Shown here: in pieces, positions 42,634 to 53,464 of the stretch
Layout of the letters: each line of letters begins with the position of its first letter
Position numbering within the stretch: the stretch's first letter is position 1
Origin: Piliocolobus tephrosceles
Lineage: Eukaryota; Chordata; Mammalia; Primates; Cercopithecidae
Length of the DNA: 64,000 nucleotides
NCBI RefSeq assembly: GCF_002776525.5
Contig: NC_045439.1
Span: 123,422,892-123,486,891 of the forward strand
Direction of reading: 5' to 3'
The notes under the pieces: model-generated
Database searches by the model: none
Told to the model about the DNA's origin: nothing
The model's input: only the letters and a program-made list of their open reading frames with translations
Position numbers and translations under genes: made by a program

Positions 42634-45600
42634 CTGAAACAGACAGGAAAACAGTGTGGATAACATCTGGGACTTAAGTGCTACACTATATATCCTTCTA
42701 CTTACAAATTCTAAGGTTTCATCTGGAAAATGACACTGCTGACTCCCCAGTGGGAGCAATTCCTGGCTTGGGAGGCAGAGGGAGACAGCAAAATGTGCAG
42801 CAGGATGTCTACTACTGGTTCCTGTCCTGGGAGTGCCCCACTCTTCCTCCCTTCTCACAGTGCTATTAAAACCTTTGGCTGGGGCCAGGCACGGTGGCTC
42901 ATGCCTGTAATCCCAGCACTTTGGGAGGCTGAGGCAGGCGTATCACCTGAGGTCGGGAGTTTGAGACCAGTCTGATCAAAATGGAGAAACTTCGTCTCTA
43001 CTAAAAATACAAAATTAGCCAGGCATGGTGGCACATGCCTGTAATCCCAGCTACTCGGGAGACTGAGGCTGGAGAATCGCTTGAACCCAGGAGTAGGAAG
43101 TTGAGGTGAGCTGAGATGGCACCATTGCACTCCGGCCTGGGCAACGAGCGAAACTCCATCTCACAAAAAACAAAAAAACATAAAAAACCTTTGGCTGTTA
43201 TTAATAAAACCTCTGTATAAGGGGTACATGTTTGCTTAGGTGCAACACAGCTCAAGACAAATTATGATTTAAATGTTCTCCTTCCAGGTAGCCCTGGCTG
43301 TTGCTCTAGCCACTCACTGCAAACTTCTCCCTTTCAGCTTTTCTTCGAAGTTGGCCTTTCATTGGGGGAGCAGGGCGGCCATCTACAAGTAGAAGTGAGA
43401 GAAAAGGCAAGTGTTAGAGACGGTCTGCAGCACCTTGTGCAAATACTGTGATAGGAATAAGGGAAGAACCAATCTCTAGCTCCTCTCTTCCATTTCATAT
43501 ACACTGTAGCTTAATTAACCTAAAATATGTCCCTCATCTTCAAGGGTAAGGTACAATAACCCAGAATGAGCTCTTAGGCATATTACTACTCTCTTTCATT
43601 TTATTTCATTTATCTATTTATTTTTTGAGAGACTCTCGCTCTGTTGCCACGTTGGAGGGCAGTGACGCAATCTCAGCTCACTGCAACCTCTGCCTCCTGG
43701 GTTCAAGAGATTCTCCTGCCTCAGACTCCTGAGTAGCTGGGACTACAGGCACGTGCCACCATTCCTGATTTTTGTATTTTTAGTAGAGACGGGGTTTCAC
43801 CATGTTGGCCAGGATAGTCTTGATCACTTGACCTTGTGATCCACCTGGCTCGGCCTCCCAAAGTGCTGGGATTCTAAGCGTGAGCCACTGTGCCTGGCCT
43901 TTTTTATTTTATTTTTTATTTTGAGACAGACTTTTGCACTTGTTGCCCAGGCTGGAGTGCAATGGCATGATCTCGGCTCACCGCAACTTCTGCCTCCCGG
44001 GTTCAAGCGATTCTCCTGCCTCAGCCTCCTGAGTAGCTGGGATTACAGGTGCGTGCCACCACACCCGGCTATTTACTACTCTATTTCACTTAACTCTCAT
44101 TAGCCTTGTATTTGAGGTCCTCTGCAATGCTGAATCGGTTTTGTCTTCAGAAATTCTTAAGCAATGTGATCACTGCTGTACTATGTATCTTTGCTAAATT
44201 CCATCCCACTCCATAATGAAATGCCCTCTTTTCCTTTTCTTCCAGCCAAATCTTCATCCTTAGGTCCACTCAAACCCTAACTTTCCCAGAAACTCTAATC
44301 TCTTCAAATCCATCAGCCTTTTCTTCTGAAAGAAGTGCTGACTATTTAATATTCACCTATTTGCCTTGGGACATTTACTGTACTTTTTTTCTTTAAGTGT
44401 TATTTAGCTACCTCAGGTCCTTTTGGAAAGGGGCAGAGTATTGAAATACTATTATTTATTATTACTGTTTTTGAGACAAGGTCTTGCTCCGTCGCCCAGG
44501 CTGGAGTGCAATGGCACAATCTCAGATCATTACAACCTCCACCTCCTGGGCTCAGGAGATTCTCCTGCCTCAGCCTCCCAAGTAGCTGGGACTATAGGCA
44601 CATGCCATGGCGCCTGGCCCTGAATACTATTACTTAATTTTTAAAACGTCCATGCTTTGTCCCAGTTAGACTTTAAGTTCCCTGGGTCAGGAACTGTGTC
44701 GCTAGCTTTTGCTATTCATAGTATAGTGTAGGCACATAAGCATGTTAATAAAAATCCACAAATATCTGCTGACTTGCTGAAAAGATGCAGTATCTGATCC
44801 AAGTAGTTTACTTTCTGCAAAGAAAGAAACAGAGTGAAAACTCTGCCCAAAAGTTTGAAGGCAAGAGAGAGAAGAGGTGTTATTTATCAGGAAAGGGAAA
44901 GGGAACCAATATTGTGTATGCCACGTGCTTTACATTGGTTGTTTCATTTTATCCTTATAAGAACCATATGAGATAGGCATTCTTTTTTTTTGAGACGGAG
45001 TCTGGCTCTGTCGCCCAGGCTGGAGTGCAGTGGCCGGATCTCAGCTCACTGCAAGCTCCGCCTCCCGGGTTTACGCCATTCTCCTGCCTCAGCCTCCCCA
45101 GTAGCTGGGACTACAGGCGCCCGCCACCTCGCCCGGCTAGTTTTTTGTATTTTTTAGTAGAGACGGGGTTTCACTGTGTTAGCCAGGATGGTCTCGATCT
45201 CCTGACCTCGTGATCCGCCCGTCTCGGCCTCCCACAGTGCTGGGATTACAGGCTTGAGCCACCGCGCCCGGCGAGATAGGTATTCTTTTACAGATATGGA
45301 AACTGAGACTAAGATAAAATTAAGTAATTTGTCCAAGACCACAAAGTTAGCGAGAAGGGAAGCCTGGATTAAGAATAAGGTCCACAGGCTGGGCGTGGTG
45401 GCTCATGCCTGTAATCCCAGCACTTTGGGAGGCTAAGGGGATCACTTGAACTAAAGAGTTCAAGACCAGCTTGGGCAATATAGCAAGACCTTGTCTCTAC
45501 TAGAAGTTAAAAAAAAAAAAAAAAAATTAGCCAGGAATGGTGGTGTGTGCCCGTGGTCCCACCTACTTGGAGGGCTGAGGTGGGAGGATTGCTTGAGCCC

Positions 45601-46880
45601 AGGATATCAAGGCTGCAGTGAGCGATGATCATGCCACTGCACTTCAGCCTGGGTGACAGGGAAAGACCCTATTTCAAAAAAAAAGGAAGCAGTCATATAT
45701 AATTCCAGAGTCTTTCCAATAGTCCATACTCCTACAAGGAGATGCCAGGCTTCTTACAGTAAATAACAAGTGGAAAAAATCTTCACCATTTTCCTCAGTC
45801 ACCAATTATCTAATTAAGCAGGATCATACTCCTAGAGAGCAACAATAGGAGATTAAATATTCAGATCTCTGTGTTGTCAAGGAGGCCTGGCCTATGTTTA
45901 GTCCTGGCTTTGTTACTACCTAGCTGTATGATCATGGGCAATTCACTTCTGTAGGCCCCAAATTTCCTACTTGTACACTGGAGTCTCATAAGAAGAATGG
46001 GGAGTAGCTTCAACTTCTCTAAGGTCCCTCCCTTCTAGGGCTAATATCTATTCTCCCCTACCCCTCTCTTTTGTAAGTAAAGGGAAAATAATTTTCTGAA
46101 GGGAGCCTGTCATCCATAGTCTTCATCCTTCTACCCCTCTAAGATGTTTATTTCTGTAGCTTTTCAAAGAGCTCTCCCTGCATTTGGTACCAAATACTGA
46201 AAATTCACTAACCACACAGAAAAGTGGTTCTTGGTTAAAAAAAATAATGTTCCCCTTTAAAAAACGCAGAAGTCTTGTCACCCCCTTCCACCCTGGCAGC
46301 CCCAAGTCAGAATTATCTTCTGCTTATCTCCACAAGTCAAGATCCTGTTTAGCTTATCTTCCTTAGTTGAAGTGTAATCTACAAAATAAACACGAGGGAT
46401 TCCCCAAATTCCGTTTTCCAAATAGAAGGTTCAACACTTTTACACGCCCCCACCTTGATACCCCCAGCTCCCCGTCCAGGGGCGTTCCCTCTGGGTGAAA
46501 ATCTCCCCAGTGTAGTTAACTGTCAGATCAGCGCTCACCCGCATATGACCAGTCTGGGAGGTCTGTAAGGGGCCCGTAGCCGGAGGGGTTGGCAGCCAGT
46601 CCCTGCCTGTGTGGAGAAAAACAGATCTGTGAGGACCTAGCCCATCTTCTGGTCCCCCAGGACTCCTCATCCCAGCACTCACTGTAGTCGCCACTGGCCG
46701 CCCGCCCAAGCGGCTGCTCCGCAGTGCAGCCTCCGGACACCTGCTGGGAAAACAGAACAGAGCTGGGGAAGAGGCCGGGCAGCCGGATCAGGGGTCCTGT
46801 GCCCGTCCCCAACGCGCCTCCGAGTTCACGGTCACTATCTATACCCACTCACTGAAGAGAACAGCCGCTAAAGCAGCCAT
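42484..46880 (-). CDS. MRPL52: Mitochondrial ribosomal protein mL52, complete, 5 coding exons
   Basis: Minus-strand exons 46,880-46,853; 46,743-46,683; 46,606-46,539; 43,382-43,318; 42,633-42,484 join to 123 codons plus stop, the length I recall for human. mL52 is a small component of the large subunit of the mitochondrial ribosome. Seen: a short N-terminal mitochondrial presequence with Arg and no acids (MAALAAVLF, VRRLHC), the core QGLAANPSGYGPLTDLPDWSY, a basic middle (MKGQLRRKAERE) and a C-terminal charged helix (ARRVVLLSQEMDTGLQAW, then LRQQKLQEEQRKKENALK). All introns are GT-AG. Exon 2 has a tandem acceptor CAGCAG, giving 123 or 122 residues. The gene shares a divergent promoter with SLC7A7. 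Confidence 0.95.
42882..43188 (+). mobile_element. Alu (sense) in MRPL52 intron 4
   Basis: ggccaggcacggtggctcat to an (AAAAAAC) tail. Flanked by aaacctttggctg on both sides (42,869 and 43,186), a target-site duplication. Confidence 0.94.
43318..43382 (-). CDS. MRPL52: MRPL52 coding exon 4
   Basis: 65 bases: DGRPAPPMKGQLRRKAERE followed by KFA. Acceptor TTGTAG, donor GTGAGT. Separated from exon 3 by a 3.2 kb intron rich in Alus. Confidence 0.94.
43605..44072 (-). mobile_element. Two antisense Alus in MRPL52 intron 3
   Basis: 43,622-43,899 is a nearly full Alu (gagagactctcgctctg ... cctggcc). 43,915-44,072 is the tail-side half of another (ttttgagacagacttttgc ... cacacccggc). Confidence 0.88.
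44200..44466. mobile_element. Diverged L2-like fragment
   Basis: Blocks resembling L2 3' sequence: aatgccctcttttc, ctttcccagaaactc, gacatttactgtac, followed after an Alu by gactttaagttccctgggtcagg and gtaggcacataagc at 44,670-44,745. Confidence 0.45.
44468..44622 (-). mobile_element. Alu half (antisense)
   Basis: tttttgagacaaggtcttgc through gggactataggcacatgcc, then a short cggcgcctggcc-like end. The middle is deleted. Confidence 0.85.
44984..45272 (-). mobile_element. Young Old World monkey Alu (AluYRa/YRb-like) inside a MIR
   Basis: Antisense Alu with ggccggatctcagctcactgc, cacctcgcccggctagt and gcttgagccaccgcgcccggc. Target duplication gagataggcattct / gagataggtattct at 44,970-44,983 and 45,273-45,286. 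It splits a reverse MIR (44,920-44,983 and 45,287-45,375). Confidence 0.92.
45387..45685 (+). mobile_element. Old Alu (sense)
   Basis: aggctgggcgtggtggctcat to an A-rich tail, AluJ-like, in MRPL52 intron 3. Confidence 0.9.
45690..46538. other. MRPL52: Unique part of MRPL52 intron 3
   Basis: Contains a MIR-like stretch at 45,895-45,990 (tagtcctggctttgttactacctagctg, atgggcaattcactt). Otherwise no repeat or exon recognised. Confidence 0.5.
46539..46606 (-). CDS. MRPL52: MRPL52 coding exon 3
   Basis: 68 bases: QGLAANPSGYGPLTDLPDWS and YA. Acceptor CACACAG, donor GTGAGC. Confidence 0.94.
46683..46743 (-). CDS. MRPL52: MRPL52 coding exon 2 (NAGNAG acceptor)
   Basis: With the upstream AG the exon starts at 46,743 and gives Thr-Gly-Val-Arg-Arg. 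With the second AG it starts at 46,740 and gives Ser-Val-Arg-Arg, one residue fewer. Ends two bases into a Gln codon, donor GTGAGT. Confidence 0.92.
46853..46880 (-). CDS. MRPL52: MRPL52 coding exon 1
   Basis: 28 bases: ATG at 46,878-46,880, MAALAAVLF plus one base. Donor GTGAGT at 46,852. Confidence 0.94.
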
Positions 46881-47020
46881 GCTGAACCGGAGTAGCCGGA
46901 AGTAGGCGTGGCCTCGGTGCTCACGCGCGACGCTATGGGGGAAGCTGGAAGTCGCCATCTTGAATCTGGGTTTTCAATCCTGGGCTCCGCCATCTTGGGT
47001 CATCGTACGGAAGGAGAGAC
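46881..47020. promoter_or_regulatory. Divergent MRPL52/SLC7A7 promoter with ETS and paired YY1 motifs
   Basis: Upstream of the MRPL52 ATG: an ETS/GABPA (NRF-2) site CCGGAAGT at 46,896-46,903 and two copies of the YY1 motif GCCATCTTG at 46,954-46,962 and 46,989-46,997, 35 bases apart. No TATA box. ETS plus YY1 is typical of TATA-less housekeeping and mitochondrial-ribosomal promoters. In human the two genes start within about 60 bases of each other on opposite strands (from memory). Confidence 0.72.
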
Positions 47021-47284
47021 AAAACTGCGATCCAGGTTTTTGAAGTGAAAACGAATTGTCGTTCAGGGCATGCATTCTCAGTGGAAGTCGTGTCCTCCCA
47101 GATTAAGCCGTTCTGAACAGTTCCCACAATCTCCCTACAGCGGTCTCCAGTTCATCGAAATTGATATTAATAGTAACTTTGATCTCAGAGGAGTAACATC
47201 AACGTCATTCTAGAGATCCTCGCATCACTGTAACACAGTTTTCCTAGACTAAGAAAAGTAATCAAATTTAGAGTTAATCGGAAA

Positions 47285-47505
47285 TTAGGCCAGCCTGGGC
47301 AACATGGCGAAACTCCTCTCTACAAGAAAATGGAAAATTAGCTGGGTGTGGTGGTGCATGCATATGGTGTCTCAGCTACTTGGGAGGCTGAGGTGGGAGG
47401 ATCGCTTGAGCCTGGGAGGCCCAAGGCTGCAGTAGGCAGAGATCACACCACTGCACTCCAGTCTGGGTGACAGAGTGAGACCTTGCTTCAAAAAAAATTC
47501 CATAT
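47285..47505 (+). mobile_element. 5'-truncated old Alu (sense)
   Basis: ggccagcctgggcaacatgg to a short A tail. It starts in the left arm. Confidence 0.85.
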
Positions 47506-47596
47506 GACAAGTGCTGTTTTAGGTGTAGGAGATTTTATGGAGAATAAAACCAGACATTAATATCATGATAGAGCTCTCGGTATAAAAGAAAAAAGA

Positions 47597-48120
47597 CAGG
47601 CCCGGTGCAGTGGCTCACACTTGTAATCCCAGCACTTTGGGAGGCTGAGGTGGGTGGATCACCTGAGGTTGGGAGTTCGAGACCAGCCTGACCAACATGG
47701 AGAAACCCTGTCTCTACTAAAAATACAAAATTAGCCAGACACCATGTCTGTAATCCCAACTACTCTGGAGACTGAGGCAGGAGAATTACTTGAACCTGGG
47801 AGGCGGAGGTTGCTGTGATCTGAGATTGTGGTAATCTGAGATTGTGCCATTGTACTGCCTGCCCTGTAGAGCATCCCTGGCGGGGACTCTGGCCAGATTA
47901 AGCAATGCGGATCCTGAGAATGCTCCTGGACGCTGGATTAAAGAAGGAAGAGGTTTATTCGGCTGGGAGCTTGGCTTTGAAGACACAAATCTGCTGACGT
48001 TCCCGGCCGAATAAACCTCTTCCTTCTTTAATCCAGTGTCTGAGGAGTTTTGACTGCGGCTCATTCTGCTACAGTACTCCAGCCTGGGCAACAAGAGTGA
48101 AACTCCATCTCAAAAAAAAA
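47597..48120 (+). mobile_element. Alu (sense) interrupted by an LTR-like insertion
   Basis: ggcccggtgcagtggctcac runs to 47,855, continues at 48,074 (gtactccagcctgggcaac) and ends in poly(A) at about 48,120. The 218 bases between are foreign. Confidence 0.88.
47856..48073. mobile_element. Short LTR-like element, TG...CA, 4-bp target duplication, large hairpin
   Basis: Begins TGCCTG, ends GCTACA and is flanked by GTAC on both sides (47,852-47,855 and 48,074-48,077), the pattern of a gammaretrovirus-like (ERV1) LTR. It contains 36-base inverted arms (47,933-47,968 and 48,001-48,036, one mismatch), each carrying an AATAAA-type segment. It is shorter than usual LTRs, so probably rearranged. Being inside an Alu, it inserted after that Alu. 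I do not recognise the family. Confidence 0.6.
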
Positions 48121-48589
48121 GAGACAATCAAATGATGACATACATTAATACTGTCATTGAGTGCTGGGAAAGGAAGTACATGTTGTTTATGAGTTTATAG
48201 TGTGAACTTGATCTACAGTACACCATCAAAGATGACTTTCCTGAGAAAGGGGTATTGTATTAGAGCTAAGATGTGACATTCCATTTTTATAAGTGCTATT
48301 GCCACACATTGCTTAATATTATCCTTGCAACAACCCTGTGAGGTAGGTACTAGAAAGTGGCAAACCGTGATTGGTGACTCCCCTCCTGTTATCACTTGCT
48401 ATTCAGTGATGTCTTGGAGAAGTCATTTATCCTTCATTTTTTAATTTTAAAAATGCTTAATATGTTACATTTGTGAAAACAGTCTAAAAGTGATAATGTG
48501 AGTGAAAGTGCTTTATAAATCCTGAAACTCCTGCAAAAGAGCCCATTAACTGTATGCCAGGTTCGTGAAGGGAAAATATCTTGGGCCTC

Positions 48590-49006
48590 TTCAAGCTGAG
48601 AACCTGGGAACCATAGAATTGGAGGCAGATTTGTGCCTCCAATTCTATTCAAAGTCATCTCTCTGCTCACAGAGATAGATGCATATTCTGATTACCTCTC
48701 CTGGAAAGACTTATCAGAAACTCAAAATAATGCAACTCTCTGTCTCTCATCTACGTGTGACCTGGAGGCCCCCAGTGAGGGGGGGCCTCGCTTTGAGCTG
48801 TCTCTGCCTTTCTGGACAGAACAAATGCTAATGTACTTCTTACATTTTGATGTCTTCCTAAAATGTATAAAACCAAGCTGTGCCCGGACCACATTGGGCA
48901 CATCTCTTCAGGACTTCTTGAGACTGTGTTACAGGCGTGTCCTCAACCTTGGCAAAATAAACTTTCTAAATTAACTGAGACTTGTCTCAAATTTTGGGAG
49001 TTCACA
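48590..49006 (+). mobile_element. MER4-like 5' LTR
   Basis: Contains tctctctgctcacagagatagatgc-type U3, a TATA-like tgtataaaacc near 48,865, an AATAAA near 48,955, and ends ttcaca at 49,006. Next comes ttttggtaaccac, the place of the primer-binding site. The left boundary is uncertain. Confidence 0.68.
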
Positions 49007-49051
49007 TTTTGGTAACCACAGGAGAATTCTGAGTGGAGATGCCCTTGACCT

Positions 49052-49052
<1 letters not shown>

Positions 49053-49090
<38 letters not shown>

Positions 49091-49093
49091 TTT
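49053..49093. repeat. (TTTA)n microsatellite
   Basis: About ten TTTA units at the tail of the antisense Alu 49,092-49,375. Confidence 0.95.
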
Positions 49094-49375
49094 TTGAGAC
49101 AGAGTCTTGCTCTGTCGCCCAGGCTGGAGTGCAGTGGCGCAATCTCGGCTCACTGCAAGCTCCACTTCCTGGGCCCAGTCCATTCTCCTGCCTCAGCCTC
49201 CCGAGTAGCTGGGATCACAGGCGCCCGCCGCCATGCCCGGCTAATTTTTTGTATTTTTAGTAGAGACGGGGTTTCACCGTGTTAGCCAGGATAGTCTCGA
49301 TCTCCTGACCTTGAGATCTGCCCGTCTCAGCCTCCCAAAGTGCTGGGATTACAGGCTGAGCCACTGCGCCCGGCC
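49092..49375 (-). mobile_element. Alu (antisense) in ERV
   Basis: tttttgagacagagtcttgc to ccactgcgcccggcc. The flanks cccttgacctttatt / ttcacctttaaaa look like a weak target duplication. Confidence 0.93.
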
Positions 49376-49399
49376 TTCACCTTTAAAAAAAAATCTCCT

Positions 49400-49998
49400 A
49401 TTGTCTAGGCACAGTGACCCATGCCTGTAATCACAGCACTTTGGGAGGCCAAGGCGAGTGGATCACTTGAGGTCAGGAGTTGGAGACCAGCCTGGCCAAC
49501 ATGGTGAAACCCCATCTCTACTAAAAATACAAAATTAGCTGGGCACGGTGGCTCACGCCTGCAATCCCAGCACTTTGGGAGGCCGAGGCGGGCAGATCAC
49601 AAGGTCAGGAGATCAAGAACATCCTGGCTAACAAGGTGAAACCGCATCTCTACTAAAAATACAAAAAATTAGCCTGATGTGGTGGCGGATGCCTGTAGTC
49701 CCAGCTACTCGGGAGGCTGAGGCAGGAGAATGGCATGAACCCAGGAGGCGGAGCTTGCAGTGAGCCAAGATTGCATCACTGCACTCCAGCTCTGGGCGAC
49801 AGAGCGAGATTCTGTCTCAAAAAAAAAAAAAAAAAAAAAAAATTAGGTGTGGTGGCGTGTGCTTGTAATCCCAACTACTCGGGTGGCTGAGGCAGGAGAA
49901 TAACTTGAACCTGGGAGGCAGAGGTTGCAGTGAGCCAAGATGGCGCCACTGCACTCCAGCCTGGGCAACCAAGCGGGACTGCGTCTCAAAAAAATAAA
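49400..49998 (+). mobile_element. Alu interrupted by a younger Alu (sense)
   Basis: The outer Alu is at 49,400-49,535 and 49,842-49,998. The inner AluY-like element at 49,536-49,841 starts gctgggcacggtggctcacg and ends with a 22-base poly(A). Confidence 0.87.
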
Positions 49999-50639
49999 AG
50001 AAATCTCCTATTGGTGCTTGGTACCAGCATGAGCTAACTTTATGGCTCAAACCAATAGGGCAATTTGCTGAAGTCTGAGAGCACCCCCTCCACAGAATCC
50101 CTGATCTCCCAAAATTTGGTTGAGATCTAAAGTAGTTTATTTTGCTGTACAACTCCTTTTTTCTTTCTTTCTTTCTTTCTTTTTTTTTTTTTTGAGTTTT
50201 ACTTGCTTCCTACAGGAAGGTAAGTTTTCCTCTTTCCATGAGTTCGAACTCACTTCCAACAGAGAAGATGAGTTGTTTTTTGTCCTGCTTCTAGGCTGGT
50301 AGAGAGCAATCTACAGCCTGTGACCCATCACTAGGTAAGAAACTGGTTTGGCATTTTTGTCTCGCAAATTCCTTTTAAACGAATAAAGTTAGCATTTAAC
50401 AGCCAGCTGGTGTTAATTTCTGCTTACACTTAGAGTGCTCAGAAATCGTATAATTTGTGTGATCACTGTTAGTTTAGTAGCATTTTGTCATAGCTGAAAT
50501 ATGGTAATGAGATTTAAAAATATTTTTTTTCTTTTGTTAAGGAGCTCAATAGTTAAAAGTCAGCTTAATTAAAAGGCTAACATCCAAGATGTGTGTCTCT
50601 ATGCATGCATGTGTGCATATTTGTATTTAAAAGGCCTTC

Positions 50640-50960
50640 ATTAGGCCAGGTGCGGTGACTCACGCTTGTAATCCCAGCACTTTGGGAGGCCCAGGCGTGT
50701 GGATCACAAGGTCAGGAGTTTGAGACTAGCCTGGCCAACATCATCAAACCCCGTCTCTACTAAAGATTCAAAAATTAGCCAGGCTTGGTATCGCGCACCT
50801 ATAGTCCCACTTACTGGGGAGGCTGAGGCAGGAGAATCGCTTGAACCTGGGAGGCGGAGACTGCAGTGAGCCGAGATTGAGCCATTGCACTCCAGCCTGG
50901 GCAACAAGAGTGAAACTCTGTCTCAAAAAAACACAAACAAACAAACAAACAAAAACTGAG
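50640..50960 (+). mobile_element. Alu (sense) in ERV interior
   Basis: ggccaggtgcggtgactcac to (AAAC)n. Inserted after tttaaaaggcctt of the ERV leader. Confidence 0.93.
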
Positions 50961-50974
50961 ATAAGATTTTTTTT

Positions 50975-51593
50975 TCTTTTTCTGTCTTTTTTTTTCTTTT
51001 TTTTGAGATGGAGCCTTGCTCTGTCGCCAGGCTGTAGTGCAGTGGTGGGATCTCGGCTCACTGCAACCTCTGCCTCCCAGGTTCAAGTGATTCTCCTGCC
51101 TCAGCCTCCCTAGTAGCTGGGACTACAGGCATGCGACACCATGCCCAGCTAATTTTTTTTCTTTTTTGAGACAGAGTTTCACTCTTGCCACCCAGGCTGG
51201 AGTGCAATGGCGCAATCTTGGCTGACTGCAACCTCCGCCTCCCAGGTTCAAGTGGTTCTCCTGCCTCAGCCTCCCAAGTAGCTGGGATTACTGGCACCCG
51301 CCACCATGCCTGGCTAATTTTTGTATTTTTAGTAGAGATGGCGTTTCACCATTTTGGCCAGGCTGGTCTTGAACTCCTGACCTTAGGTGATCCACCCGCC
51401 TTGGCCTCCCAAAGTGCTGGAATTACAGGCGTGTGCCACCAAGCCCAGCCAATTTTTGTATTTTCAGTAGAGATGGGGTTTCACCATGTTGGCCAGGCTG
51501 GTCTTCAACTCCTGACCTCAGGTGATCTGCCCACCTTGGCCTTCCAAAGTCCTGGGATTACAGATTATAGGTGTGAGCCACCACACCCGGCCT
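50975..51593 (-). mobile_element. Alu interrupted by a second Alu (antisense)
   Basis: The outer antisense Alu 50,998-51,155 resumes at 51,451-51,593 (aatttttgtattttcag ... cacccggcc). The inner antisense Alu is 51,156-51,450. A T/C-rich tract precedes it. Confidence 0.86.
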
Positions 51594-51602
51594 GTATGTG
51601 CT

Positions 51603-51898
51603 TTTTTTTTTTTTTTTTGAGACAGAGTCTTGCTCTGTGGCCCAGGCTGCAGTGTAGTAGCACCATCTCGGCTCACTGCAGCCTCTGCCTCCTTGGTTCA
51701 AGTGATTCTCCTGCCTCAGCCTCCTGAGTAGCTGAGACTACAGGTGCGCACTGCCATGCCTGGCCAATTTTTGTATTTTTAGTAGAGACAGGGTTTCACA
51801 ACGTTGGTCAGGATAGTCTTGATCTCCTGACCTTGTGATCCACCCACCTCGGCCTCCCAAAGTGCTGGGATTACAGGTGCAAGCCACGGTGCCTGGCC
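51603..51898 (-). mobile_element. Alu (antisense) with perfect TSD
   Basis: Full Alu. tgtatgtgctttt is at 51,593-51,605 and 51,899-51,911. Confidence 0.95.
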
Positions 51899-51911
51899 TG
51901 TATGTGCTTTT

Positions 51912-53160
51912 AAAGTCCTTGTGACACTGAGTTACAGGGCTCTGACTCCTGGGTCTAAAAAGGACACCAAGTCCTGCTAAATCTTAAAAACTGACAACAA
52001 TTAAAGCCTCATCTTCAAGTCCCGTAGAACATGCAAATCAAAATAAACTGCTTTCCTGAAACACAGGGCCTGAAATTAAAGTTATTCAATTCCTCAAGGC
52101 CCAGGGACTATTGTGGAAGAGGTAGGCATGTAAGATTGTAAGAGCCAATTTTGAAATGTGAAATAAGTTCAGCTTCTCTATAAATATCATTAGTGTCAAA
52201 GACACACTGATGCAAAACCAGTATATGGACCCTGTGTCAGATTAATAAGGTTTTCTTGCAGCTTTAACCAACTCATTAATAAAGGTTATAAAGGCCGTAA
52301 AAGGCTTATGGAAGTTACATTTTATAATCAAGATTAAATTTTATAGATTGTTTACAAAATTTTGAAATCAAATATAATTGACTTCATGCTGTTTTCATTA
52401 GGCCTTCTTGTTTAGAAAATTAAGTCTCCTCTCTCAAAGAATTAAGGTTTTTGCTTTTTTTTTTGAAATTCTTGAATTATCACTTTGGTTAAATAAATGA
52501 CTTTACAATGACCTGTAATCCTACTTTATAATATCAAGTGTTTTAAACCTTTTATGGTTGACAAACTTTCCAAAATCACATTATAAATTTTGTCTTTTGT
52601 AACCTAATTCTTTAAGAAATTAGATCCCCCAAAATCTCCCCCGCCAAAAATGACATAATTTGGCTTGTTTGGTATAAAAATTATACAGGAAGCATTGTCA
52701 CATATGAAATGGTGTTTGGTTTTCTTTGGGCTGTATTTGTGTAAATATGTTATTGGTATGTGTTCCAAAATTATGGGAAACTCCAGTAACTTTGATATAA
52801 CTTAGTGTACATTATCATTAATAATCATAATTGTTATATAAAAATTATTGTGTCACAGAGGTAACAAATTTCCTTGTCAATTGTTCTTTTAAGTAAGGCT
52901 GCCTTAAAACTTTTTTTTCATCCATTGACAATTGTCTTTTGGTCCTCTTTAGAAGGTGGTTCTGTAATCAGCTATAAAACTCCAGCAGGTGCTCTTGAAT
53001 GCAGGTTTCTGATAACTTTGGAGATTGTGACATCAGAACAGAGGAAAAACTTTCAGTACTCATGGATAGCTAAAATGTTCATGAGTATTAAGCAGAACAG
53101 GAATTAACTGCATGGACTGAACCAATCTTTCTGACTTTTTGCTTAAAATGTTTGTTGATC
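51912..53160 (+). mobile_element. ERV1 internal (leader-like) sequence
   Basis: AT-rich, with the recognisable ERV leader text ggacaccaagtcctgctaaatc, ttattcaattcctcaaggcc, ggaagaggtaggcatg and ttagatcccccaaaatc. It carries no open reading frame of note. Continues after an Alu at 53,465-53,690. Confidence 0.6.
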
Positions 53161-53464
53161 CTGGCCAGGTGTGGTGGCTCATGCCTGTAATCTCAGCACT
53201 TTGGGAGGCTGAGGCGGATGGATCACCTGAGGTCAGGAGTTTGAGACCAGCCTGGCCAACATGGGAAAATCCCATCTGTACTAAAAATGCAAAATTTAGC
53301 AAGGTGTGGTGGTGCACGTCTGTAATCCTAGCTATTTGGGAGGCTGAGGCAGGATAATTGCTTGAACCCAGGAGGCAGAGGCTGTAGTAAGCTGAGATTG
53401 TGCCACTGCACTCCAGCCTGGGAAACAGAACAACACTCCATCTCAAAAAAAAAAAAAAAAAAAA
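53161..53464 (+). mobile_element. Alu (sense) in ERV interior
   Basis: tggccaggtgtggtggctcat to poly(A). The flanks tttgttgatcctg / tttactgatgctt suggest a degraded target duplication. Confidence 0.92.
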
